The notes beneath the pieces are model-generated. The model searched no databases. It saw only the letters and a program-made list of their open reading frames with translations, and was not told where the DNA came from. A DNA stretch of 40,002 bases from positions 1 to 40,002 of the forward strand of contig JALSHE010000111.1 in NCBI GenBank assembly GCA_026982415.1, given 5' to 3'. The translations under genes were made by a program, and so were the position numbers. The stretch comes from Robiginitomaculum sp. Its GTDB lineage: Bacteria; Pseudomonadota; Alphaproteobacteria; Caulobacterales; Maricaulaceae. Below, piece after piece: positions 33,206 to 40,002 of this stretch (positions are counted from its first letter, which is position 1; the number at the start of each line of letters is the position of its first letter).

Positions 33206-34678
33206 GTGACCTTATCCTCCGCACTTTCAGCCGCAAATTCAGGGCTTGCGACCACGGCCAGGCGTGCGGGAGTTGCGGCAGGGAATATCGCCAATGCTAC
33301 AACGCCGGGTTATGTACGCAGATCATTAAGGGTCGGCGAAATCGTCCTAAACGGGCGCGGGCAAGGCGTGCAAGCTCTCGGCATTGACCGCGCTCAAGAT
33401 ATCGCATTAACCCGTGAGCGCAGGCAAGCGGGGTCTTCCGCCGCCCGCGCAGATATAATCGCTCAAGGCATGGCCAATTTATCACGAGAGCTGGGTGTAC
33501 CAGGGGATGGTTTTGGTTTGTTCGCCGTCTATCAGGGTGTGGAAGCGAGTTTGCGCGAGCTGGCGGTCACGCCGGAATCAGTCGCCTTGCAAAATGGTGC
33601 TACCAATGCGCTTGGCGCATTGGCGTCGGAATTTAATGATCTTTATAGTATTGGCCAGAATCAACGCCTCACGGCTGATAATGCTATCGCCCGTTCTGTA
33701 CGTGATGTGAATGCAGGTTTGCATAGAATTGCAGGTCTTAATGGGCAGATAGCGGGGTTGGGTGGTAATTCCGGCGACATAGCCGCCTTGGAGGACGAGC
33801 GCCAACGGGTGCTCGACGAAATCTCGCAAATTATCCCTGTACGTGTTATTACCAAAGAACATGGGCAGATCGACATTATGACTGAAGAGGGCGTTTTCCT
33901 ACTAGCGGGAAGTGTGCGCGAGATTAGCTTCAATGGAGCAGGCGTAATCCCGGCGGGTGCCAGCTATGACGAGAACGGTGCAGGGGTGCTTTCTGGGCTG
34001 AGTGTTGGCGATCAGAATTTGACCCCAAATACCAGCGGATATTTCGCAGTTAGCGGCGGCACGCTCGCAGGGTTGTTCACAATTCGAGACCAAACCGCAC
34101 CTGATTTTCTGGAGAATTTAGACAGTTTAGCTGCTGATATAATCAGCAGATTTTCTGCGGACGGTATTGATCCGACGACTGCAAGCGGCGCACCAGGTAT
34201 ATTTACCGATGCGGGCAGCGCGTTGGACGCGGGTAATATAACCGGCATTGCTGGGCGTATCCGCGTCAATGCTGCACTGGACAATAGCCAAGGCGGGCAA
34301 GCGAGCCGATTGCGCGATGGTCTTGGCTCTACCGGACTTGGCACGGTGGCGGACGCCGGGATTTTAAATAATCTACTGGATGCGTTCACAAATTCAGCCA
34401 CGGCACCACCTGGCTCTGATCTTCTTGGGGCGCATACTTCTGTCGAACTGGTTGCCGGGTTTTCATCATTAATCGGCGAGGGCCGGATAAATGCAGACGC
34501 CGTTGCAACCACTGCCTTAGCCCGCGCCGGTGCTTTGGCAGATGCCGAACTGTCCATGAGCGGTGTTGATACGGACGCAGAAATGCAATCATTATTGCTC
34601 ATAGAAGAAAGCTATGCCGCCAATGCACGGGTCATCCAGACTATTAGCGAAATGCTCGATATTTTGATGCAGATATAG
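33206..34678 (+). CDS. flgK: Hook-filament junction protein FlgK
   Basis: 490 residues starting at GTG. The N-terminal motif AANSGLATTARRAGVAAGNI with ANATTPGYVRRS and the C-terminal LLIEESYAANARVIQTISEM fit FlgK. The RIAGLNGQIAGLGGNSGDIA and ALEDERQRVLDEIS region is the conserved FlgK coiled region. It is the first junction protein between hook and filament and is probably a client of the FlgN-like chaperone. flgL follows after eight bases. Confidence 0.93.
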   Translation: MTLSSALSAANSGLATTARRAGVAAGNIANATTPGYVRRSLRVGEIVLNGRGQGVQALGIDRAQDIALTRERRQAGSSAARADIIAQGMANLSRELGVPGDGFGLFAVYQGVEASLRELAVTPESVALQNGATNALGALASEFNDLYSIGQNQRLTADNAIARSVRDVNAGLHRIAGLNGQIAGLGGNSGDIAALEDERQRVLDEISQIIPVRVITKEHGQIDIMTEEGVFLLAGSVREISFNGAGVIPAGASYDENGAGVLSGLSVGDQNLTPNTSGYFAVSGGTLAGLFTIRDQTAPDFLENLDSLAADIISRFSADGIDPTTASGAPGIFTDAGSALDAGNITGIAGRIRVNAALDNSQGGQASRLRDGLGSTGLGTVADAGILNNLLDAFTNSATAPPGSDLLGAHTSVELVAGFSSLIGEGRINADAVATTALARAGALADAELSMSGVDTDAEMQSLLLIEESYAANARVIQTISEMLDILMQI

Positions 34679-34686
34679 AGGTTGAT

Positions 34687-35697
34687 ATGATTTTAAGTGC
34701 ATTACCGGATCTCTTGACTTTTCAAAGACAAACGCGCCTGACATCTGATCTGAAAGCCAGATTGGAAATTGCGTCCCGCGAAGCCGTCACCGGACGGCGC
34801 GAAGACATTACCCGCGTGGTCAGCGGCGATGTTGGCAGTGTGCATTTGTTGGAAAAAGCCATAGACGACATAGAGCTGGACGGGCGGATTAATGCTATTT
34901 CCGGCGCGCGAATAGACCTGATGTCATCTGCCCTCAGCGCAGTTCGCGGTGTAATAAACGGGCTGGATACGACCGGGCTAGTGGCGCTGTCCACACCGGA
35001 CAGCTTCGGACTGGGTACAATTGCGCAACAGGCGGATGCAAATTTGCGTTCCGTCATGTCTTTACTCGGCACAGCCCACGGCAATCGGAAATTATTTGCA
35101 GGTGATGCCAGCGACCAAATCCCGTTGGCCAGCCCCGATCAACTTCTCGCTGATATAACATCTATAATGAGTACAGAGCCTAGCCCTGCCAGTATCGAAA
35201 CGGCGCTAGATTTTTATTTTAATGACCCAAGCGGCGGCTTTGCAACTGATATTTACCAAGGCGGGAGCGGTGACGCACCGCCGAGTTTTCTGGCGGACGG
35301 ATCGCGCATAGAGTTTAGCGTGCGCGCCGATGATCAAGCCTTGCGCGATACCTTGCGCGGGCTGGCGGTCATGGCGGCGGCGCAAAGCACTGGCTATGAT
35401 ATTACGGGTACGGATTTCGCCGATGTGTTCAGGGGCGGTACATCTGCGTTGGCGGGCGGCACCAGCGCTATCATTAAGCTGGAAGGGAATTTAGGTATTC
35501 ACGCAGGTTTGATTGAAAATGCCAACACCCAACAGGCGGCAGAACGCCTGACTTTGGGTCAAACTCTTAATGCCATTATTGGCCGCGATCAATATGAGGC
35601 GGCGGCGGAATTGAAGCAGCTCGAAACACAATTGGAAGCCTCCTATTTGATCACGGCACGCCTCGCTAATCTAAGCTTAACCAATTTTATTAGGTAA
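34687..35697 (+). CDS. flgL: Hook-filament junction protein FlgL
   Basis: 336 residues with flagellin-like ends: N-terminal LLTFQRQTRLTSDLKARLEI followed by ASREAVTGRREDI, and C-terminal YEAAAELKQLETQLEASYLI with TARLANLSLTNFIR. The hydrophilic middle (about 130-250) is variable. FlgL is the second junction protein. The stop is three bases from the flgI start, showing tight operon packing. Confidence 0.92.
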   Translation: MILSALPDLLTFQRQTRLTSDLKARLEIASREAVTGRREDITRVVSGDVGSVHLLEKAIDDIELDGRINAISGARIDLMSSALSAVRGVINGLDTTGLVALSTPDSFGLGTIAQQADANLRSVMSLLGTAHGNRKLFAGDASDQIPLASPDQLLADITSIMSTEPSPASIETALDFYFNDPSGGFATDIYQGGSGDAPPSFLADGSRIEFSVRADDQALRDTLRGLAVMAAAQSTGYDITGTDFADVFRGGTSALAGGTSAIIKLEGNLGIHAGLIENANTQQAAERLTLGQTLNAIIGRDQYEAAAELKQLETQLEASYLITARLANLSLTNFIR

Positions 35698-35700
35698 TAT

Positions 35701-36801
35701 ATGCGGCTCTTTGTTCTATTTCTCCTGTGCATTATTACGGCTTGCTCAAGCCCGGCTTCGGCGCAAGTCAGGATAAAAGACATCGTCGATATAGAGCATG
35801 TGCGCGGCAATGATCTGGTTGGTTACGGTCTGGTTATTGGGTTGGACGGCACGGGCGATACTATTCGGAATTCACCCTATACCGAAGAAGCCTTGTCAAA
35901 CCTGCTGGAGCGGCTTGGCGTCAATATTCAAGGCAGTGATTTTCGCCCCAACAATGTTGCCGCCGTCATCATCACCGCGACATTACCGCCCTTTGCCCGC
36001 ACAGGCTCGCGCATTGATGTCAATGTCGCGTCTATTGGTGACGCCAAAAACTTGTCCGGGGGCACTTTGGTGATGACGCCGCTCAATGCTGCGGATGGTC
36101 AGGTTTACGCCGCAGCCCAAGGCAGTATTCTCATCAGCGGCTTTAAGGCTGAGGGCGACGCGGTTTCGATCACCGAGGGTGTGCCCACGGCAGGTTCTAT
36201 TCCAGGTGGCGCCCGTGTCGAACGAGAAATTCCGTTTGATTTTAATGCTCTAGCGAGCATCCGGTTGGCTCTGCGGTCGCCAGATTTTACCACGGCACTC
36301 CGCATAGAAAACATCATCAATAGCAAGGCGGGGCGCGGTACAGCCAATTTATTGGACGCAGGGACTATAGAGGTGAGTTTACGCAAGAGCGGTGCTTCGC
36401 CGGCTCGCCAATTGGCCAGCATAGAAAATTTTGAAATTATGCCCGCCCAAAAAGCCCGCGTAGTCATCGACCAACGCTCCGGCACTATCGTGCTTGGCAC
36501 CAATGTCCGGATTTCTGCTGTTGCAATCGCGCAGGGCAATCTTTCGATAAAAATTGCCGAAGCGCCCATTGTCTCACAGCCCAATCCATTTGCCCCGGGT
36601 GAAACCATAATCTTGCCGCGCACGTCCGTAAGCGTAAAGGACGGCAAGCCCGGAAATATCGCCATAATCGAAAGCAATATCACCTTGCCTGATTTGGTAG
36701 CAGGTCTCAATGCGCTTGGCGTTTCGCCCCGCGAAATGATCGACATCCTAAAAACCATGAAAGCCGCGGGCGCACTCCACGCGGAACTGGTTTTGCAATA
36801 A
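35701..36801 (+). CDS. flgI: Flagellar P-ring protein FlgI
   Basis: 366 residues with an N-terminal signal peptide (about 1-21, ending SPASA). The mature start RIKDIVDIEHVRGNDLVGYG and the following LVIGLDGTGDTIRNSPYTEE are invariant FlgI features. The C-terminus ends in ALGVSPREMIDILKTMKAAG. It forms the periplasmic P ring. Although the signal peptide contains a Cys (ITACSS), FlgI is not usually lipidated, so this is probably chance. An unknown membrane protein gene follows after about 100 bases. Confidence 0.96.
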   Translation: MRLFVLFLLCIITACSSPASAQVRIKDIVDIEHVRGNDLVGYGLVIGLDGTGDTIRNSPYTEEALSNLLERLGVNIQGSDFRPNNVAAVIITATLPPFARTGSRIDVNVASIGDAKNLSGGTLVMTPLNAADGQVYAAAQGSILISGFKAEGDAVSITEGVPTAGSIPGGARVEREIPFDFNALASIRLALRSPDFTTALRIENIINSKAGRGTANLLDAGTIEVSLRKSGASPARQLASIENFEIMPAQKARVVIDQRSGTIVLGTNVRISAVAIAQGNLSIKIAEAPIVSQPNPFAPGETIILPRTSVSVKDGKPGNIAIIESNITLPDLVAGLNALGVSPREMIDILKTMKAAGALHAELVLQ

Positions 36802-36900
36802 GCAGTGTAGGGAGTGTAAATGTTAAGCCTTTATTAAGCACATTTGCCGCAAAATGTACGCTATTTAGTATAGTTATTACGGGAGTGGTCAGGAACGGTC

Positions 36901-37338
36901 ATGGGCTTTTTTACGGTTATACCTTTGATGATAATCCCGGTCGTTATATATAACGTGATGGCATGGGCTGGGGCAACCTTTGCCTCTGCCGAGCGAGTGC
37001 GCTTGCGGCTCAATGAACCGTTTCAATCCGTGCATATGGCGAGTGGTGCAGATTGGGTGATAACCCCTGGACATGGTTTGATGGCACTGGCTTTGGTCAT
37101 GTTATTTTTCGAGTTGTTAAAATCCACAGGCATTGGCCGTGCAGCCGTCATGAACCATGCGTTCTCTATGGTGCTGTTCATTATCTGTTTGGTGCAATTT
37201 TTAATGTTCGAAGCTTTTGCAACGTCAGTGTTTTTCCTGATTATGTTAATGACATTAATGGATGTTATGGCTGGATTTATGGTGACGATTGCTAGCGCTC
37301 GCCGGGATTTTGCCATTTCCGACGGGTTTGGCGATTAA
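36901..37338 (+). CDS. Small membrane protein of unknown function at the end of the hook operon
   Basis: 145 residues with four predicted membrane helices: about 5-27, 57-77, 87-107 and 110-132. Between the first two is a soluble stretch of about 25 residues containing ASAERVRLRLNEPFQSVHMA. An AGGA ribosome binding site lies ten bases upstream. No family recognised. The position after flgI suggests flagellar co-expression, but 100 bases separate them and a separate promoter is possible. Confidence 0.7.
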   Translation: MGFFTVIPLMIIPVVIYNVMAWAGATFASAERVRLRLNEPFQSVHMASGADWVITPGHGLMALALVMLFFELLKSTGIGRAAVMNHAFSMVLFIICLVQFLMFEAFATSVFFLIMLMTLMDVMAGFMVTIASARRDFAISDGFGD

Positions 37339-37476
37339 CTGAATTTCCCAGTTTTTCATATCTGGTATCGGTTTCTTAAGGCTGTTGAAGTAAATATGGG
37401 CTTGGTACACAAACAAACGGCGTAAATGAATAGGGGCACAGCCTAACTTTTAGAAATATGGGTGCAATAATAAGTT

Positions 37477-39210
37477 ATGATGGCTAGGGATAGACAGATA
37501 AAAAAGCGAAAAAACACCGCCTGCGGTAGCGACATTCTTGGTCTGCTGGCTGCATCGGCCTATACATGGCAGTTAACTGAAGAGGGGGGCGACCTTGTTT
37601 GGAAAGATGATGACCTTGCCGCTTCCTTATTATGCTCTCGTGCCGAAGATATTCCTCGAACCGAGGCAGGTTATATTGAGCGCCTGTGCGGGGATGCGAG
37701 CGGTGCGCGCAAACAAGCCATTGCTACGCTCAGCTGGAACGGTGCTAAATACCAATTAGATTATAAGTTACGCACATTTGACGGGCGTAATATTTGGGTC
37801 GAGGAACGGGGCTTACGCCTAGAAGGGGACGGGAAAACCGCTACCAAAATCGTGGGTGTTGTCACCAATATCCAGACCCGAAAAATCCAGGAAGAACAAG
37901 CAGGCTATCATGCATCATTCGACAGCCTTACCGGACTTTGGAATAGCAACCGCATGGCCGAGGGTCTTAACTTGATGTTGGCAAATGCCCAACGTTATGA
38001 CCGCCAAGCCAGTTATGTGGTTCTGTCCGTGACCAATATCAAAGATATTAACGCCACATATGGCTACGAGGCAGGGGACCGCCTTACCAAAGCTATTGCG
38101 AACCGCCTAAAAACCAGTGTGCGCACCCCTGACATTTGCGGGCGTGTATCTGGTCGGAATTTTGGCATTGGTCTATCCGATTGCGGCCCCGTTGAAATGC
38201 AAAACGTGGCTGAACGGATTATCAAAACCGTATCAAGCGAACCTTACAGTAGCCCCCACGGCGATCTTCGTGCAAAATTTGCCGTAGGTGGCAGCGTGCT
38301 TTCACAAAAGGCCACCAGCGCTGCTGATGCCATGCAGCAAGCTTATACGGCTATCGCCCATTCCCGGCTCAAAGGCGGTGAATTTGTAGCATATAACCGG
38401 GATTTACCAGATTTAAAACCTAGACAAAGTAAATCGGAACTGACACGCGACGACATTATTAGCGCCTTGAATGACCGCCGTATCACATTGGCCTATCAAC
38501 CTATTGTCCATGCTGAAAGCCGCGACACCCATCATTTTGAGTGCCTATTGCGTTTGCGCCGCGACGACGGAGAACTGGCATCTGCCGCAGAATTTATCAT
38601 GGCAGCAGAGCGTTTGGAATGTGTACATTTACTAGACAGACGCGCATTGGAAATTGCGCGCGATACATTGATAGATCTGCCAAATATAAAAATTGCCCTC
38701 AATGTTTCTGCAGCAACAGTAAAAAATTCGGAAACTGCCAAAGATTATATTGGCGCTCTAAAAACCCTTGGTTCTTCGTGTAAGCGAGTCAATGTGGAAA
38801 TGACCGAAACGGTGGCCTTGGACGACCCGGCAATGGCAGGGCAGTTCTCTATGGAAGTACGGGCTTTGGGATGTCATTTCTCCATTGATGATTTTGGCGC
38901 GGGCCACACCACATTTAGAAACCTGATGGCCATTGAAGCTGACGAAATAAAAATCGACGGCAGTTTCATCCGCGATCTTTCCCTGACCCCGCACAAGCAA
39001 GTCTTTGTGCGGATGATGGTAGATCTAGCTCAGACGTTTTCGGTTAAAACCGTAGCTGAAATGGTGGGTTCGCGCGAAGACGCGGATTTACTTACCCGGC
39101 TCGGCGTAGATTATCTACAAGGCTATATGTTCGGTATCCCAGCCCCCTCACCGCAAGTCAGCCTGAACGGTAAACCCAAGGATATAAGCGGGTTCGCCAA
39201 GCGAGCCTAG
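37477..39210 (+). CDS. PAS-GGDEF-EAL protein, likely cyclic-di-GMP phosphodiesterase
   Basis: 577 residues: an N-terminal PAS-like sensor (about 20-135), a GGDEF domain (about 145-310) and an EAL domain (about 320-560). The GGDEF signature reads SGRNF (225-229), so cyclase activity is unlikely. The EAL domain keeps catalytic residues: Glu355 (ECL replacing EAL), Asn409, Glu441/Glu444, Asp471-Asp472 (DDFGAG), Lys492 (IKID), Glu528 (AEMV) and Gln549 (QGY). It probably hydrolyses cyclic-di-GMP, which would favour motility. No membrane segment. It follows the flagellar island on the same strand. Confidence 0.9.
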   Translation: MMARDRQIKKRKNTACGSDILGLLAASAYTWQLTEEGGDLVWKDDDLAASLLCSRAEDIPRTEAGYIERLCGDASGARKQAIATLSWNGAKYQLDYKLRTFDGRNIWVEERGLRLEGDGKTATKIVGVVTNIQTRKIQEEQAGYHASFDSLTGLWNSNRMAEGLNLMLANAQRYDRQASYVVLSVTNIKDINATYGYEAGDRLTKAIANRLKTSVRTPDICGRVSGRNFGIGLSDCGPVEMQNVAERIIKTVSSEPYSSPHGDLRAKFAVGGSVLSQKATSAADAMQQAYTAIAHSRLKGGEFVAYNRDLPDLKPRQSKSELTRDDIISALNDRRITLAYQPIVHAESRDTHHFECLLRLRRDDGELASAAEFIMAAERLECVHLLDRRALEIARDTLIDLPNIKIALNVSAATVKNSETAKDYIGALKTLGSSCKRVNVEMTETVALDDPAMAGQFSMEVRALGCHFSIDDFGAGHTTFRNLMAIEADEIKIDGSFIRDLSLTPHKQVFVRMMVDLAQTFSVKTVAEMVGSREDADLLTRLGVDYLQGYMFGIPAPSPQVSLNGKPKDISGFAKRA

Positions 39211-39233
39211 AGTATCCAACTCAAGAGTGCTCT

Positions 39234-39390
39234 CTACAAAGGCAATATACCGTAGGCTATTGCCTTATAGACGGCTTCTGCTATGGTTTTCGCACGCAAT
39301 TTTTTGCGTGCTTGTTGCAACCTAAACTCGATGGCACGCTCCGACATGCCAATCTGTTCGGAAAATTCTGCTGCCGTTATGCCAGCGCCG
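39234..39390 (-). pseudogene. 3' fragment of a LuxR-type regulator (HTH domain remnant)
   Basis: The last 50 or so residues of a minus-strand frame (from ITAAEFSEQIGMSERAIEFR through QQARKKLRAKTIAEAVYKAI) match the second half of a LuxR/GerE helix-turn-helix, including the recognition helix. Upstream, where the start of the HTH and the autoinducer or receiver domain should be, the sequence instead encodes plus-strand adhesin repeats. The upstream extension of this frame (with SIRESPDRCGLKTCG) is therefore a shadow. It looks like a truncated gene or an assembly join. Confidence 0.65.
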
Positions 39391-40002
39391 TTGGCTATCT
39401 TGCCCAAGCCACAGGTTTTCAGTCCACATCTGTCGGGGCTTTCTCGGATGCTACCATGACCAATGCTAGCGCATTTGGCCGTAGCGCCCAAGCCGCAGGT
39501 TTGCAATCTACATCTGCCGGGTCTTTCTCCGATGCCACTATGGACTATGCAACCGCGCTTGGTGGATACGCTCAAGCTACCGGGCTTGGGGCGACGGCTA
39601 TTGGGGCGGGTGAAACAGACACCGAATCCGCCAATGCATCTGGCCTTGGCTCTGTTGCCCTTGGTGGGGCGGCTTATGATGGGACGGGTGTGCTTTTGTA
39701 TGACGGGGCGGAGGCTACGGCGGATTATGCCTTGGCCTTTGGGCGGCAGTCAACCGCGTCCGGCCTGAACTCATTCGCCTTTGGGCGCAATTCTGTGTCC
39801 TCTGCCACATCAACAATTGCTATGGGCTTTGATGCGGATGCAACGGCCAATTTTGCCTTTGCCTTTGGTAATAACGCCCAGGCTACGGGTGTGGACAGTA
39901 TCGCCTTTGGGGCGTCCAGTTCCGCCGCAGGTGAAGACGGTATCGCATTCGGACGGTCATCCTCAGCCGGGTTTGACGGTTCCATGGCCTTTGGCAATGG
40001 GG
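39378..40002 (+). CDS. YadA-like trimeric autotransporter adhesin, head repeats only (partial at both ends)
   Basis: A plus-strand frame open to the window edge encodes about 208 residues of left-handed beta-roll head repeats: ASAVGYLAQATGFQSTSVG, ASAFGRSAQAAGLQSTSAG, ATALGGYAQATGLGATAIG, YALAFGRQSTASGLNSFAFG and further copies. This is the Hep/Hag (YadA head) pattern of trimeric autotransporter adhesins. The first two copies are 28-residue units (84 bp) in tandem and nearly identical (SVGAFSDATM and SAGSFSDATM). No start codon, signal peptide or N-terminal region precedes it; those are missing at the 39380 junction. The stalk and anchor lie beyond the window. Confidence 0.75.
39384..39551 (+). 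repeat. Two tandem 84-bp repeats within the adhesin head
   Basis: Units at about 39384-39467 and 39468-39551 share CATCTG(T/C)CGGG and CTTTCTC(G/C)GATGC together with ACATG- or CTATG-type ends, and encode 28 residues each with about 70 percent identity by eye. They suggest recent unit duplication in the adhesin head. Confidence 0.6.

Noticed and set aside
34012-34602. 196-residue minus-strand open frame inside flgK
   Set aside because: Shadow of flgK; rich in Ser, Ala and Pro as expected for antisense of such a gene, and with no context.
35701-35770. FlgI as a lipoprotein because of Cys in its signal region
   Set aside because: FlgI is a normally cleaved periplasmic ring protein, and the signal ends in a standard SASA-like site before the conserved mature start.
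36105-36758. 217-residue minus-strand open frame inside flgI
   Set aside because: It is the exact antisense of a well conserved gene, has no ribosome binding site or family features, and its composition follows the opposite frame.
39234-39575. Full-length 113-residue LuxR protein
   Set aside because: Only the last 50 residues match the family; the N-terminal part is antisense of adhesin repeats, so I report a fragment.
39384-39700. Tandem repeats considered as a CRISPR array
   Set aside because: Units are 84 bp with no spacers, and they encode YadA-type head repeats in frame.

Overview
The window looks like a chromosomal segment of a motile alphaproteobacterium with moderate GC. Evidence for this is the housekeeping order ubiB-coaBC-(small secreted protein)-dut-cysK-moeB/hesA, and a flagellar locus carrying the alphaproteobacterial markers FlaF, FlbT and a DUF1217 protein next to flagellin. 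The flagellar order resembles that of Rhodobacterales and Hyphomonas-like clusters, but I cannot assign a genus from sequence alone. No prophage, insertion sequence, CRISPR array, tRNA or rRNA was recognised.

Region 1 (1-6016, + strand): a ParD/ParE-type toxin-antitoxin pair, then a tightly packed run for ubiquinone (ubiB), coenzyme A (coaBC), dUTP hydrolysis (dut), cysteine synthesis (cysK) and an E1-like sulfur-carrier activator. Region 2 (6013-11061): a candidate minus-strand small RNA with its own promoter, a CCUCCCC hairpin loop and a terminator; a D-2-hydroxyacid dehydrogenase; a secreted SH3-domain protein; infC, which appears to start with ATA; a GT4 glycosyltransferase; an alpha/beta hydrolase; and an intergenic stretch ending in a strong terminator.

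Region 3 (11075-37338): a 26-kb flagellar island. The minus-strand operon flgB-flgC-fliE-fliQ-flhA-fliR-flhB-(fliJ-like) encodes proximal rod and export-gate parts, and fliI diverges from it. Next come flagellin, flaF, flbT and DUF1217 (filament subunit and its expression control), an flgN-like gene with a rod-binding flgJ/cheL-like gene, and divergent fliK-flgD (hook length and hook cap). The minus-strand run fliM, motA, a 586-residue periplasmic helical-repeat protein, flgF, flgG, flgA, flgH, fliL covers motor, distal rod and L ring. The plus-strand run motB, flgE, flgK, flgL, flgI and an unknown membrane protein covers stator, hook, junctions and P ring. fliF, fliG, fliN, fliO, fliP, the filament cap and the flagellar regulators are not here and must lie elsewhere.

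Region 4 (37477-40002): a PAS-GGDEF-EAL protein with a degenerate GGDEF site and an intact-looking EAL site, which could link cyclic-di-GMP to motility. At about 39380, the 3' half of a LuxR-type regulator on the minus strand abuts a headless YadA-like trimeric adhesin repeat region on the plus strand. Both genes lack their 5' ends at the same point, which indicates a rearrangement or an assembly junction.

The most interesting non-protein signals are the anti-Shine-Dalgarno small RNA, whose loop has an 8-nt match to the flagellin leader; a stem that would bury the hook gene ribosome binding site; and the ATA start of infC.
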